Source of the DNA: an uncultured Spartobacteria bacterium
GTDB taxonomy: Bacteria > Verrucomicrobiota > Verrucomicrobiia > Chthoniobacterales > Chthoniobacteraceae
Assembly (NCBI GenBank): GCA_903901425.1
Contig: CAIURC010000038.1
Coordinates: forward strand, 1-64,000
Length of the DNA: 64,000 bases
Direction: 5' to 3'
The notes under the pieces are model-generated. The model was not told where the DNA came from. It did not search any database and was given only the letters and a program-made list of their open reading frames with translations. This document shows, piece by piece, positions 19,804 to 29,316 of the stretch (the first letter of the stretch is position 1; every line of letters starts with the position of its first letter). The position numbers were made by a program, and so were the translations under genes.

Positions 19804-20996
19804 CAGAGTTGTGCCGGTTTCTGGAGCAATTCGGCGATCCGCTGGAGAAGTCGGCCAGCGCCGCCACCGTCCAGGACGCGATGATCGAAGCTGAGGGTCA
19901 TCTGGGATTCTGTGGAGGGCAGAAACTGTTTCTGAGCAGGATCCCAGCGGGGTTCAACGCGACCTGCACCGAGCCCCAGAACCAGCGTTTGTTCAGGGAG
20001 CGGTATGGGGGTAGCCCACTCGAGCCCGAATGTGCCGAAGTTTGTGACGGTGGCAATCGATCCGCCCTGTGCAGATGCCGGGAGACGGCGGGCGCGCGCA
20101 TAGGCGACCAGTTCGTTGTAAAGGTCGACCAGTTCCGAAAGCCGGAGTTGGTCGGCCTTGCGGAGCACGGGAACCAGCACGCCGTCCTCCACCTCCACAG
20201 CGAAGCCGATGTCGATGGACTTTGGGTGCACGATTTTGTCGCCGAAAAGCCGGCCTGCCGGGGCGCTGTTTTCTGAGAGCGCGATGGCGAGAGCGCGGAG
20301 GAGGTAGAGTGCCGGGCCCGGCTTGGGGTTGGACGCGCGACGGTGGGCGAGAAGGGGGTCGATGGCGAGGGAGCGACCAACGGTGGCCAGTGGCCGGGTG
20401 GAACTCCTCCGCATGGCATCCGCGACGGCCACGCGCATGCTGGAGGCTTGGGACATCTGATGTTCCTCAAGTTTCGTGAGGAACTTCTCGAAGTCGTCGA
20501 TGGTGACCCGGCCCGCCGCGCCGCTTCCCGCAACGCCCGCGAGGTCAGCCGCGTGCAGGCCGAGTTCCTGCATCCGGGCCTTGAGGCGGGGGGAGAGATA
20601 GCTGGCTCCGCGAGCAGAGGCAGGGACGGGAAGTCCGCTGACGGTGGGTTCAACTCGGGTGGGGGCCGAGGGAGCAACCGGTCCGGAGGGCGCGGCGGGT
20701 CCCGTGGTTTCAGTGGCAGGCGTATGATCGATGCCGAGGCGTTCGGCCTCAGCATCGTCGACCTCCAAATGAGCCAGAATCGCTCCAACGGGGTAGCTCT
20801 GCTGGGGGAGCGCTATGATTTCAACGATCACGCCGCGGCAGGGGCTGGTGACCGCCATGGCTGCCTTGTGCGTTTCAACCTCGATGACATCCTGGTCAGA
20901 CTCGACGGTTTCGCCGACGGCGAAAGGGATGCGCACGATGGTGGCTTCCGCGATGGATTCGCCCAGCTGCGGCATAATGATCGGGATGCGAGGCAT
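19803..20996 (-). CDS. pdhC: 2-oxoacid dehydrogenase E2 (dihydrolipoamide acyltransferase)
   Basis: This 397-residue E2 has one lipoyl domain at about 1-80 with the lipoylated lysine in VETHKAAM (Lys44). A Pro/Ala-rich linker follows, then the E1/E3-binding domain (YLSPRLKARMQELGLHAADLAG to GRVTIDDF, in parts), and the catalytic domain with the late HRVLDGG active-site motif. The substrate may be pyruvate or a branched-chain 2-oxoacid; the E1 sequences do not settle this. It lies 12 bp behind the E1 beta gene and is followed by the coupled pirin gene. No E3 is in the window. Confidence 0.9.
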   Translation of the reverse strand: MPRIPIIMPQLGESIAEATIVRIPFAVGETVESDQDVIEVETHKAAMAVTSPCRGVIVEIIALPQQSYPVGAILAHLEVDDAEAERLGIDHTPATETTGPAAPSGPVAPSAPTRVEPTVSGLPVPASARGASYLSPRLKARMQELGLHAADLAGVAGSGAAGRVTIDDFEKFLTKLEEHQMSQASSMRVAVADAMRRSSTRPLATVGRSLAIDPLLAHRRASNPKPGPALYLLRALAIALSENSAPAGRLFGDKIVHPKSIDIGFAVEVEDGVLVPVLRKADQLRLSELVDLYNELVAYARARRLPASAQGGSIATVTNFGTFGLEWATPIPLPEQTLVLGLGAGRVEPRWDPAQKQFLPSTESQMTLSFDHRVLDGGGAGRLLQRIAELLQKPAQL

Positions 20997-21008
20997 GGTA
21001 GAAAAAGG

Positions 21009-21971
21009 TCAGAAGTTGAGGAGGGAACGGGCCTCGCCGGCGATCGTGACGGCGGTGGGACGGTGGGTTCCCCAGAGGTTGGGGTGGTAGGGAACCGGAG
21101 TGTCCCTGGCATTGAGTCTGCGTGGGGGGGCATCGAGGAGGTCGAACCCCTCGGCGGCTACCCGGGCGAGAACTTCACTGGTCACGCCGCCCCAGGGGAA
21201 GGATTCGCCCACGGCCAGGAGGCGGCCGGTCCGGGCAACGGAAGCCAGTACGGTGTCGGTGTCCAAGGGTTTGACAGAGCGCAGATCGACAACTTCCACC
21301 TCCCAGCCTTCGGTGGCGAGTTCCTCGGCGGCGGCAAGGGCCTCATGGAGCATCGCGCTGTAAGAGACAATGGTGGCATCGCGTCCATGACGAGCCACGC
21401 GTGCCTTGCCTACCGGCATGGCCTCGGAAGGGAGTTCAGCCGCCTTGAGATGGTAGTAGAGGTACTTGTGTTCGCAGAAAATGACCGGGTCATCGATCGC
21501 GACGGCCTCCAAGAGCATCGCGTAGGCGTCCTCAACAGTGGCAGGAGTGAGCACGACCAAGCCCGGGTAATGCGCGTATAGAGCTTCCAGACTCTGGCTG
21601 TGGAACGGGCCGGCGCCGGCTGTTCCGCCGCTGGGCAACCGGATCGTTACCGGGCAGGAGTGGCCTGTCCGCCAAAAGAGGGTCGCGGCATGGTTGACGA
21701 TCTGGTTGAAACCTACGGTGGAAAAGTCTGCGAACTGCATTTCCACGATGGGGCGCATTCCGGCGAGCGCAGCCCCAATGGCGGATCCAATGATGGCGTC
21801 CTCGCTCAGGGGCGAATCCAGAACGCGGCCCGGGAATTCCGAGGCGAGGTTTTTGGTGGCTTTGAAAGCGCCGCCAAACGCGCCCACGTCCTGACCGTAG
21901 ATGTAAACGCGGGGATCGTCACGGAGCGCTTTGGCCTGCGCTGCGCGGATGGCTTCGAGGTAGGTGATCAC
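21009..21971 (-). CDS. pdhB: 2-oxoacid dehydrogenase E1 beta subunit
   Basis: This 320-residue protein of the transketolase C-terminal family pairs with E1 alpha to decarboxylate a 2-oxoacid. The stretch EMQFADFSTVGFNQIVNHAATLFWRTG, in parts, and the HSQSLEALYAHYPGL phosphorylation-loop-like region match pyruvate/branched-chain E1 beta. It probably starts at a GTG (21971), 23 bp after the E1 alpha stop. The order E1 alpha, E1 beta, E2 in one block is typical. Confidence 0.92.
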   Translation of the reverse strand: MITYLEAIRAAQAKALRDDPRVYIYGQDVGAFGGAFKATKNLASEFPGRVLDSPLSEDAIIGSAIGAALAGMRPIVEMQFADFSTVGFNQIVNHAATLFWRTGHSCPVTIRLPSGGTAGAGPFHSQSLEALYAHYPGLVVLTPATVEDAYAMLLEAVAIDDPVIFCEHKYLYYHLKAAELPSEAMPVGKARVARHGRDATIVSYSAMLHEALAAAEELATEGWEVEVVDLRSVKPLDTDTVLASVARTGRLLAVGESFPWGGVTSEVLARVAAEGFDLLDAPPRRLNARDTPVPYHPNLWGTHRPTAVTIAGEARSLLNF

Positions 21972-21992
21972 GGTGCGTGGAGCTTGGTTGGT

Positions 21993-23015
21993 TCAGCCTT
22001 CTGCAAGGTGCCGGTTGGAGAGGGCGCACCAGTCTTCGTGGGCGGGATCGGGCAGGGGTTCGCGGAGTGTCACGGCCACGGAGTCCTCAATTTGCTGCTG
22101 GGTTTCTGAGTGCCAGAGCGCGATTTCGGCCGGGGTGGCCCATGAGTTGGCCAGCAGTTTTTCCTCAGCCAGCTTGAGGCAGTCCCTACCGACGGGGGTT
22201 TTACGAAGGAGCGGATCGATGTAGCTTCCATCGTCGTGTTCACCGTGCCCAGTGAGCCGGAGCAGGGAGGCAACCACCAACTGGGGGCCGTGGCCGGAGC
22301 GGGCGCGGTCTGCGGCGAGTTGAAGGACCTCGAGGCAGGACTGAAGGCAGGTGCCGTCGGCAGAGTGGCCGTCAATGCCGTACCCGAGGGCCTTGTCGAC
22401 CAGATCGTTGCAGACGAACTGGCGCGTGTTGGGGGTGGAGTACGCGTACTGGTTGTTGGCAACCACAACCACCATCGGGAGGCGTTCCACGGCCGCGAGA
22501 TTGAGGCCTTCATGAAACGCGCCCGTGGAGGTGCCGCCGTCTCCGATGCAGGTTGCGCCGATGGTGTTCTGGATTCCTTGGAAGCGGTGGGCCATCAGTA
22601 CGCCGGCGAGGGCTGGGACCATTGCGCCCAAATGGCTGATCATGGCCAGAACCCCCTCCGAGGGGCGGCCCCGGTGGATGTTCCCATCCCGGCCCCGCAT
22701 GGGCCCGGAGCGGACGCCCATGTAGGTCCGGAGCGTGTCCAGAAGCGGTTCTCCAAAAGCCATCCGTGCGGCCTGATCCCGGATCAGCGGCGCCAAGTAG
22801 TCTCCTTTGCGCAGCGACATCCCGACGGCAGTGCTCAAGGCCTCCTGACCCTTCCCCAGAAAGACGCCGCCCACAATTTTTCCGGTCCTGTAAAGGCTGG
22901 CGATTTTCTCCTCGGTCATCCGCGCCAGCAGCATCCAGCGATAGCCGGTCCTGAATCGATCCATGAGTGGAGCGTTCGTGGGCGGGTTGGCAGATGCCTC
23001 AAGCGGGACTGGCAT
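21993..23015 (-). CDS. pdhA: 2-oxoacid dehydrogenase E1 alpha subunit
   Basis: This roughly 340-residue thiamine-diphosphate-dependent subunit carries the TPP-binding motif from CIGDGGTSTGAF to VANNQYAYSTP. The substrate-channel motif GVFLGKGQEALSTAVG and a His in the MISHLGAMVP region also fit the E1 alpha family. The ATG at 23015 gives the normal start; the frame is open to 23090 but without conserved sequence. It is the first gene of the E1 alpha-E1 beta-E2-pirin unit. Confidence 0.92.
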   Translation of the reverse strand: MPVPLEASANPPTNAPLMDRFRTGYRWMLLARMTEEKIASLYRTGKIVGGVFLGKGQEALSTAVGMSLRKGDYLAPLIRDQAARMAFGEPLLDTLRTYMGVRSGPMRGRDGNIHRGRPSEGVLAMISHLGAMVPALAGVLMAHRFQGIQNTIGATCIGDGGTSTGAFHEGLNLAAVERLPMVVVVANNQYAYSTPNTRQFVCNDLVDKALGYGIDGHSADGTCLQSCLEVLQLAADRARSGHGPQLVVASLLRLTGHGEHDDGSYIDPLLRKTPVGRDCLKLAEEKLLANSWATPAEIALWHSETQQQIEDSVAVTLREPLPDPAHEDWCALSNRHLAEG

Positions 23016-23102
23016 GGGCTGGAGATTAGGTGCGGGCACTCCGGGGGGGCAAATGTTTCTTCCCAATAATGACCGTGGCGGAACCCGCAACCATGGATTT
23101 CC

Positions 23103-24164
23103 TTAGCGCTGGGGACCGCGATCGACAGATTCCCGGCGGCCGGACTGCGCTGAAGCGTAGATGGCTCGGACGAGGGCAACCGCATTTCTGGCATCCGCCC
23201 CGGTCGTCATGGCGGGACGGTTTTCCCGGATGGCCTCCGCCAAGTCCTGGACAATGAGACGGTGCCCGTCGAGGCTCACCTTTTTGGCGTCACCGGTTCC
23301 GCCGGCGATGGACGGACCGTCCGGTGGGGCTGTCACGGTGTCGTCTCCCGGGAGTGGGGTACGGAATTCCCAGCGTGTGATTCGGTCGTTCACGAGGATG
23401 GCGGAGCCGTTGTCGCCCATGATCTCGATGCGGAGATCGGTTCCGGGAAAGGTGGAGGTGGCGGCTTCAATGACGCCGAGTGCGCCATTGGGGAACCGGA
23501 GGGAGGCAGCAACGGTGTCTTCGGCTTCGATGCCAGAATGGGCAACGGTGGCGGTAAAAGCGGCGACCTCCTGCGGGAGTCCAACCAGCCACTGCAGGAG
23601 ATCAACGGCGTGGATGCCTTGATTGATCAGGGCACCGCCGCCGTCGAGATGCAGCGTCCCCTTCCATGGAGAGGAGGTGTAGTAGGAGTAGTCGCGCCAC
23701 CATTTGATATGGGCACTGCAGAAACTCAGTTTTCCAAACCGCCCCTGTTCGATGGCCTGCCGGAGAAGCCGAGCCCCGGTGCCAAGCCGCATCTGGAAAA
23801 CACCAGCCAGTCGCCCATTTCCGTCCTTTTCCGCCTGGAGCATTCGGTCCACAGCGGAGAGCGAGATTTCAACGGGTTTTTCACAGAGGACAGACTTGCC
23901 GGCCAGCAGAGCGGGAATGGCAGTTTCGGCGTGGGCGCCACTGGGGGTGGTAACGGAGACGGCCTGCACGTCCGGGTGCCGGATCAGGGTTTCGAGGGAT
24001 TCAAACGGCACGGTGTTCCAGCGGGCAGCGAAGGCCGCGCAATTTTCGCGGTTCCTTGAGAAGACACCGATCAGGCGGGCATCCTGGCAGAGTTGGATGG
24101 CCTGAGCGTGAACCTCGGCGATCATGCCGGTGCCGACGATTGCGAATCCGATGGCTGGCCTCAT
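23103..24164 (-). CDS. Gfo/Idh/MocA family oxidoreductase (cytoplasmic)
   Basis: This 353-residue NAD(P)-dependent enzyme has no signal peptide, unlike the one at 2.1-3.4 kb. The Rossmann motif GTGMIAE is at about residues 11-17, the CEKPVE motif lies mid-chain, and the typical C-terminal substrate domain follows with DGGGALINQGIHAVDLLQW. The substrate is unknown, likely a sugar or inositol derivative. It lies between citrate synthase and E1 alpha, 87 bp before the E1 alpha ATG, and behind a hairpin terminator; whether it belongs to the dehydrogenase unit is unclear. The long open frame upstream is not coding. Confidence 0.88.
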   Translation of the reverse strand: MRPAIGFAIVGTGMIAEVHAQAIQLCQDARLIGVFSRNRENCAAFAARWNTVPFESLETLIRHPDVQAVSVTTPSGAHAETAIPALLAGKSVLCEKPVEISLSAVDRMLQAEKDGNGRLAGVFQMRLGTGARLLRQAIEQGRFGKLSFCSAHIKWWRDYSYYTSSPWKGTLHLDGGGALINQGIHAVDLLQWLVGLPQEVAAFTATVAHSGIEAEDTVAASLRFPNGALGVIEAATSTFPGTDLRIEIMGDNGSAILVNDRITRWEFRTPLPGDDTVTAPPDGPSIAGGTGDAKKVSLDGHRLIVQDLAEAIRENRPAMTTGADARNAVALVRAIYASAQSGRRESVDRGPQR

Positions 24165-24221
24165 GGGCAGGGTGGATGGGGCGCTGGGTGCGCAGGGGGC
24201 AGGTTTTTGGGACTCAAGGAA

Positions 24222-24257
24222 ACTCCCGTGTCCGCTCGTGGGAGCAGACACGGGAGT
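24222..24257 (-). terminator. Hairpin terminator after citrate synthase
   Basis: An 11-bp perfect stem (ACTCCCGTGTC with GACACGGGAGT) closes a 14-base loop, 24 bp downstream of the citrate synthase stop. There is only a short T stretch after it on the minus strand, so it may be a weak intrinsic terminator or an RNA 3' end. It separates the sucC-sucD-citrate synthase unit from the next genes. Confidence 0.5.
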
Positions 24258-24280
24258 CGAGGAAGAAGGGCTGGCAGGGG

Positions 24281-25405
24281 TTAGCGGTCGGCGATGGGAA
24301 CCACCGTTTTGCCGACTTCGGGGCCGACATACTCGCTGAGCGGCCTGTAGAGGCGGTTGTCGGCGAGTTGTTCGAGGACGTGGGCTGTCCACCCACTCAT
24401 GCGGGAGATGGCAAAGATGGGGGTAAACAGGTCGGTGGGGATTCCGAGGGAGTAGTAGACGGTGGCGGAATAGAAATCGACGTTCGCGTTGAGGTGCTTG
24501 CGGTCGCTCATGATTGAGGCGATGCGTTCGGACATCTGGATCCACTTGGGGTCCCCGAGTTGTTCGGAGAGTTTGACCGCCATGGCTTTGAGATGCGGTG
24601 CCCGGGGATCGAGAACCTTGTAGACCCGGTGACCGATACCCATGATTTTCTTTTTCTGGGCCAGAGCGTCCTCGATCCACGAGTCGACTCTGTCGAGGGA
24701 ACCAATCTCCTGGAGCATGTGAATCACGCCCTCGTTGGCGCCGCCGTGGAGCGGCCCTTTCAGGGCGCCGATTGCGGCGCTGATGGCGGAATACATGTCG
24801 GACAGGGTGGATGCGACCACTCTGGCCGTGAATGTGGAGGCATTGAACCCGTGTTCTGCGTGGAGGACATAGGCGACGTCGAGGGTTTGCTCGGCTTCTG
24901 CAGAGGGTTCTTTGCCATTGAGCAGCCACAGGAAATGGGCAGCCTCGCTGAGGTCCTTACGGACAGGCGGGAGATCGAGGCCGAGGCGTGCCCGGTGAAA
25001 ATAGGCGGCAACCATTCCGATCTGGGAGACCAGTTTGATTGCGATGGCCTGATTTTCACTCATGTCCAGCTCATGTCGGACAGTTGGGTAACAGCCGAGC
25101 ATGGAAACCGCGGAGCGCATCACATCGATGGGAGCCGCCGTTTTTGGAGCGTTCCGGATGAAGTCAAGGACACCGTCCGGAAGTTCGCGTTCGGCTCGGA
25201 GCGCGGTGGTGAGTTTTTCGAGTTCGCGCTGGGTGGGGAGGCGGCCGTGCCAGAGGAGGTGGATAACCTCCTCGTAGCTGACCTTTCCAGCCAGTTCATT
25301 GATGTCGTAGCCGCAGTAGATGAGCTGGCCGACATCCCCGCGGACGTCGCCAATGCGGGTTTCAGCTGCGATGATACCTTCTAGGCCTCTGGAGATGACT
25401 GGCAT
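24281..25405 (-). CDS. Citrate synthase
   Basis: This 374-residue enzyme condenses acetyl-CoA and oxaloacetate. The catalytic residues are present: a histidine in LHAEHGFNAST, the histidine in GPLHGGANE and the aspartate in NANVDFYSA. GIGHRVYKVLDPRAP is the usual signature. The length is that of the short dimeric (Gram-positive/archaeal-like) type, which is common outside Proteobacteria. It follows sucD by 36 bp and is probably in one operon with sucC and sucD. The ATG at 25405 is the natural start. Confidence 0.95.
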   Translation of the reverse strand: MPVISRGLEGIIAAETRIGDVRGDVGQLIYCGYDINELAGKVSYEEVIHLLWHGRLPTQRELEKLTTALRAERELPDGVLDFIRNAPKTAAPIDVMRSAVSMLGCYPTVRHELDMSENQAIAIKLVSQIGMVAAYFHRARLGLDLPPVRKDLSEAAHFLWLLNGKEPSAEAEQTLDVAYVLHAEHGFNASTFTARVVASTLSDMYSAISAAIGALKGPLHGGANEGVIHMLQEIGSLDRVDSWIEDALAQKKKIMGIGHRVYKVLDPRAPHLKAMAVKLSEQLGDPKWIQMSERIASIMSDRKHLNANVDFYSATVYYSLGIPTDLFTPIFAISRMSGWTAHVLEQLADNRLYRPLSEYVGPEVGKTVVPIADR

Positions 25406-25441
25406 GGATTTGGTGGGGTTGGAGGTTGAGTCTGGGACCGA

Positions 25442-26365
25442 TCAACGGCGCTCTTTCATGGCTTGGATGAGGGTCTCGGCCATTGCAGCGGGCGTGGGCG
25501 AGACGGCGATTCCCGCAGCCTTGAGTGCGGCGATCTTGTCGGATGCCGCGCCTTTCCCACCTGACACGATCGCACCTGCATGGCCCATGCGGCGCCCGGG
25601 AGGCGCCGTTGCACCGGCGATAAACGCGGCGATGGGTTTTTTGCAATTTGCAGCAGCCCACGCGGCGGCCTCTTCCTCGGCCGATCCGCCGATTTCGCCG
25701 ATCATGATGATCGCTTCGGTTTCAGGATCCTCATTGAACATCTTGAGGACATCAAGGTGGGAGGTGCCGTTCACCGGGTCACCGCCGATTCCAACGCAGG
25801 TGGACTGTCCGTAGCCACGGGTGGTGAGCTGCCAGACGGCTTCATAGGTGAGGGTGCCGCTGCGGGAAACCACGCCGATGGAGCCTTTGCGGTGAATGTA
25901 GCCCGGGGCGATCCCGATCCTGCAGCCGCCGTGGGAGTTCGGGCCGTCTCCCGGGGTAACGAGTCCCGGGCAGTTGGGGCCGATGAGCCGGGTTTTGGAG
26001 CCCTTGAGGGCGCTCTTGACCTTTACCATGTCGTTGACCGGGATGCCCTCGGTGATGGCAACCACGAGGTCGAGGCCGGCGTCCACGCCCTCCAGGATGG
26101 CGTCTGCGGCAAACGGGGGCGGAACAAAAATGACGGCAACCGTTGCGCCAGTCTGCTTGGCTGCATCGCCGACGGTGTCGAAAATCGGGACGCGGTAGGA
26201 GTGGGTGTTGGCCTGGTGCTCAAACACCTGGCCGCCTTTCCCGGGTGTGACGCCTGCGACGACCTGAGATCCGTACTCGAGGGAGAGCTTGGCGTGGCGG
26301 GAACCGAAATCGCCGGTGATGCCCTGAACCAGAATCCGCGTTTGGGGTGTGACTAGGATGGCCAT
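25442..26365 (-). CDS. sucD: Succinyl-CoA synthetase alpha subunit
   Basis: This 307-residue subunit binds CoA and carries the phosphohistidine in the [14 protein letters not shown] region. The N-terminal CoA-binding motif [18 protein letters not shown] and the [12 protein letters not shown] stretch are intact. It acts with SucC in the TCA cycle to convert succinyl-CoA to succinate with ATP or GTP formation. The spacing to sucC (21 bp) and citrate synthase (36 bp) suggests co-transcription. Confidence 0.95.
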   Translation of the reverse strand: MAILVTPQTRILVQGITGDFGSRHAKLSLEYGSQVVAGVTPGKGGQVFEHQANTHSYRVPIFDTVGDAAKQTGATVAVIFVPPPFAADAILEGVDAGLDLVVAITEGIPVNDMVKVKSALKGSKTRLIGPNCPGLVTPGDGPNSHGGCRIGIAPGYIHRKGSIGVVSRSGTLTYEAVWQLTTRGYGQSTCVGIGGDPVNGTSHLDVLKMFNEDPETEAIIMIGEIGGSAEEEAAAWAAANCKKPIAAFIAGATAPPGRRMGHAGAIVSGGKGAASDKIAALKAAGIAVSPTPAAMAETLIQAMKERR

Positions 26366-26386
26366 TCGAAGAGGAAGAGTTGAGTG

Positions 26387-27577
26387 TTAAGAGTTCTTTT
26401 GGACGGCAGCCACGATTTTCTGGGCGGCATCGGCGAGGTCGCTGGCGCTGGTGATGGTCAGGCCGCTCTGGGCGAGAGTCTTTTTGCCTTCCTCGACGTT
26501 GTTGCCTTCGAGTCGGACCACCAGCGGGATGGCCAGTCCGGTTTCGCGCGCTGCAGCGATGATGCCGTTGGCAATGACGTTGCAGTCCATGATGCCTCCG
26601 AAGATGTTGACGAGGATGCCTTGGACATTTGGGTCGCTGAGGATGATTTTGAACGCAGCTGCGACCTGGTCCTTGGAGGCGCCGCCGCCCACGTCGAGGA
26701 AGTTGGCTGGTTTGCCTCCATAATGCTGGATGATGTCCATGGTGGCCATGGCCAAACCGGCGCCGTTGACGAGGCAGGCGATGTTCCCGTCCAAACCAAT
26801 GTAGTTCAGGTTGAACTCGCTGGCAGCTACTTCCCGGGGATCTTCCTCCGACTTGTCTCGGAGCGCGACGATCTCGGGCTGCCGGTAGAGGGAGTTGTCG
26901 TCGAAGTTGAACTTGGCGTCCAATGCAAGGAGCCTGCCGTCGGGCGTGACGACCAGCGGATTGACCTCGATCTGGGAACAGTCCCTTGCCAGGAACAGCT
27001 TGAAGAGCGCGGAGAAAAGTTTGCTGGCCTGAGCGAGAAGAGGTCCGGTCAGCCCCAGGGCATGGGCCAGTTTCCGCGTCTGGTATGGCTGGAGGCCGAG
27101 GAGGGGATGAACGGACTCGCGCAGGATTTTTTCGGGCGAATGCTCGGCGACCTCCTCGATGTCCATGCCGCCGGCCGTGCTGGCAATGACCACCGGTGCG
27201 CTCGTGGCGCGGTCCAAAAGCACTGCGAAATAGAGTTCCCGGGAGATGTCAACGGCCTCGGCGACGAGCACTTGGTTGACCTGTTTGCCCTGAGGTCCGG
27301 TCTGGTGGGTGACCAAGGTGTTTCCGAGCATCTTGGAGGCCATATCTGCAGCGGCCTCCGGGGAGTCACAGAGGTGGACGCCGCCCTTGAACCCGTTGGT
27401 GAAGGTGCCTTTGCCGCGGCCACCTGCGTGGATCTGGGCTTTGACAACAACCTGTTTTCCCCCGAGGGATCTGGCGCGCTGTTCCGCCTGAGCTGGGGAG
27501 GTGGCAACGCCGCCCGGGGAGGTGGCGACACCGAATTTTTCAAACAGTTCGCGGGCTTGGTACTCGTGGATATTCAT
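26387..27577 (-). CDS. sucC: Succinyl-CoA synthetase beta subunit
   Basis: This subunit of about 396 residues has the ATP-grasp fold that binds nucleotide and partners with SucD. The start [17 protein letters not shown] and the motifs [11 protein letters not shown] and [16 protein letters not shown] are family-typical. It begins the sucC-sucD-citrate synthase block. The ATG at 27577 matches the family N-terminus, while the open frame up to 27649 does not. The 215 bp upstream, up to the LMF-like gene, should hold the promoter, but no clear elements were seen. Confidence 0.94.
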   Translation of the reverse strand: MNIHEYQARELFEKFGVATSPGGVATSPAQAEQRARSLGGKQVVVKAQIHAGGRGKGTFTNGFKGGVHLCDSPEAAADMASKMLGNTLVTHQTGPQGKQVNQVLVAEAVDISRELYFAVLLDRATSAPVVIASTAGGMDIEEVAEHSPEKILRESVHPLLGLQPYQTRKLAHALGLTGPLLAQASKLFSALFKLFLARDCSQIEVNPLVVTPDGRLLALDAKFNFDDNSLYRQPEIVALRDKSEEDPREVAASEFNLNYIGLDGNIACLVNGAGLAMATMDIIQHYGGKPANFLDVGGGASKDQVAAAFKIILSDPNVQGILVNIFGGIMDCNVIANGIIAAARETGLAIPLVVRLEGNNVEEGKKTLAQSGLTITSASDLADAAQKIVAAVQKNS

Positions 27578-27792
27578 TCGGGAATTGGAGGATGAAAGTA
27601 CGGAATGGACAGGGCCCCCTGCCGTTTCTGGAGCCTGAATGGGCCGCAAACTCCTTCTGTGGGCTGATTCGCGGTGCGTGGAAGGCGGCCAGATGGTGAG
27701 GACGAATCAGTTTTGTAGATACCGGGACCGGTGGACGCAAGGGGAACCCGATCCGATTTTTAGGTTTCAGAGGAGGGTCCCGCAGAACCGGT

Positions 27793-29280
27793 TCACCGGC
27801 CCTCTGTGGCCGCTTCAGGCGAAAGCCGGACAGGCGGGCAGAACAAACCGCGTTCTTCACGCACCCACCATGCGGAGCCGGAGGTGGCAAACTGGTACTC
27901 GAAGAGGCGGGCCCGAATCCAAACAGGGGGCTTTTCTGGAAACGGGTTTTCGGCGAGCAGGGAAAGCACATCGGGGGACCCCTGCAGCAGCCGCTGAATA
28001 AAATGGACCAACCATGGGGAGTCACGGATCGAGCCAAGGGAGGCAAACCACATCTGCCAGTCCAGGCGCGGGTGAAACGGCGCAATGAGTTCCGGGCGTT
28101 TCCACGGATCTTCGACCTTCCATTTGAACTTGTAGCCGCGCCAAACCACGCCATCGGAACTGCCTTCGAGCACGATTTCCGGGCGCCGGGTGGTCATCCG
28201 AGCGAAAAGGCCGTAGCTGTTGAAGCTCCGGAGGGGGGCGAGCAGTCCGGAGGCCGATCTGGCGAGTGCCTGTGGATGGGAGCCGGGGAGAAAAGCGCTG
28301 AGGGTTTGGAGTCCGGTCACCAGAAGGGCGAGCAGAGCCAGAGCAGAAAAACCGGCGAGCCTGATGGGGGGCGAAGGCGTCTTTCGGCTGGGGTGTGGAA
28401 GGAAAGAAGGAGGGATGCGTCGCCAGGAGGTGTCTGGGAGCAGGGGGGCGCAGAGGGCAAGGGTGAGCCAGTTGAAATAGGCAAAATTCCCGGAGAGAAT
28501 GAGTGCCGCCTGAAGCACAGCAGTAGCCAGAACGGCCCAAGTTCTCCACTGGCGGCTGAAGAATCCGAAGGGAACAATCAGTTCCATGGCGAACATCGCC
28601 ACAACACCGGCTTTGAGCAGGAGCGGGTGCAGTTTGTGGAGATAGAAAGCGGTCCAAAGCGGAAGCGGTTGGGTTTCGAAGTGGTGGCAGAGGGCGGTCA
28701 GATTGCGCCACTCCGGGTCGCCGCTCGCCAGCTTGACCACGCCGGAGAGGAGAAGGAGCCTGAAGAGCAGCCACCCAAGCAGCCACCGTGCGATCCGTTG
28801 GATGTCCGATTCTTCGTTCCAGCGTGGGGTCGCATTCCAGGGGAGAAAAAAGGCTGCCAGCAGGCTGGTCTCGAGGAGGAGACCGTCCCATTGGAAGTCC
28901 AGAAAAGGGCTTCCCACGGAACAGAGGGAGAGGAAGGCGGCCCACGCCGTCAAAGCAGCTGCTCCTGGCAGTTTTCCCGCCAGCATGAGAGCGCCGGCCC
29001 CTGCCTGCAGCGCACACAGCGTTAGAAGCATGCCATCCGAGTCCGAGAGCCAGCAGAGCGTTGGGATCTTGAAAAATGCCGCCAGACCCAGTTCAGCGCG
29101 CGCCGCGCTCAGGAAGTTTGAGGCCGGTTGAATCCCGTTTTTTCCCAGAAGCCCGCAGACTTGGAACACAAGGGAAAGGGCCGCAACAACGTGGATCGCG
29201 CCAAGTGCGGGGCAAAACAGACGGCGACCCGTGAGAAAGGATTCAGCGGTGGGCGGGTTCCGAAGGGGGGCGGGATCCAT
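27793..29280 (-). CDS. Lipase maturation factor (LMF1)-like membrane protein
   Basis: This 495-residue polytopic protein (about 7-9 membrane segments) has a soluble C-terminal part. The regions LDFQWDGLLLETSLLA, GDPEWRNLTALCHHFETQPLP and FARMTTRRPEIVLEGSSDG match the LMF family, whose eukaryotic members help fold lipases in the endoplasmic reticulum. Bacterial versions have an unknown role, possibly folding or processing of exported proteins. It stands alone between sucC and the zinc-ribbon gene. Confidence is good for the family, low for the function. Confidence 0.8.
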   Translation of the reverse strand: MDPAPLRNPPTAESFLTGRRLFCPALGAIHVVAALSLVFQVCGLLGKNGIQPASNFLSAARAELGLAAFFKIPTLCWLSDSDGMLLTLCALQAGAGALMLAGKLPGAAALTAWAAFLSLCSVGSPFLDFQWDGLLLETSLLAAFFLPWNATPRWNEESDIQRIARWLLGWLLFRLLLLSGVVKLASGDPEWRNLTALCHHFETQPLPLWTAFYLHKLHPLLLKAGVVAMFAMELIVPFGFFSRQWRTWAVLATAVLQAALILSGNFAYFNWLTLALCAPLLPDTSWRRIPPSFLPHPSRKTPSPPIRLAGFSALALLALLVTGLQTLSAFLPGSHPQALARSASGLLAPLRSFNSYGLFARMTTRRPEIVLEGSSDGVVWRGYKFKWKVEDPWKRPELIAPFHPRLDWQMWFASLGSIRDSPWLVHFIQRLLQGSPDVLSLLAENPFPEKPPVWIRARLFEYQFATSGSAWWVREERGLFCPPVRLSPEAATEGR

Positions 29281-29316
29281 GGGATGTTCCCGAAAGCTAG
29301 CCAGGGAGGAAGGCTG

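Noticed and set aside
26384-27595. Plus-strand frame of about 400 codons opposite sucC
   Set aside because: sucC has full family motifs; the plus frame is a shadow.
28003-29025. Plus-strand frame opposite the LMF-like gene
   Set aside because: The minus strand shows membrane segments and family motifs; the plus frame is charged and low in complexity.
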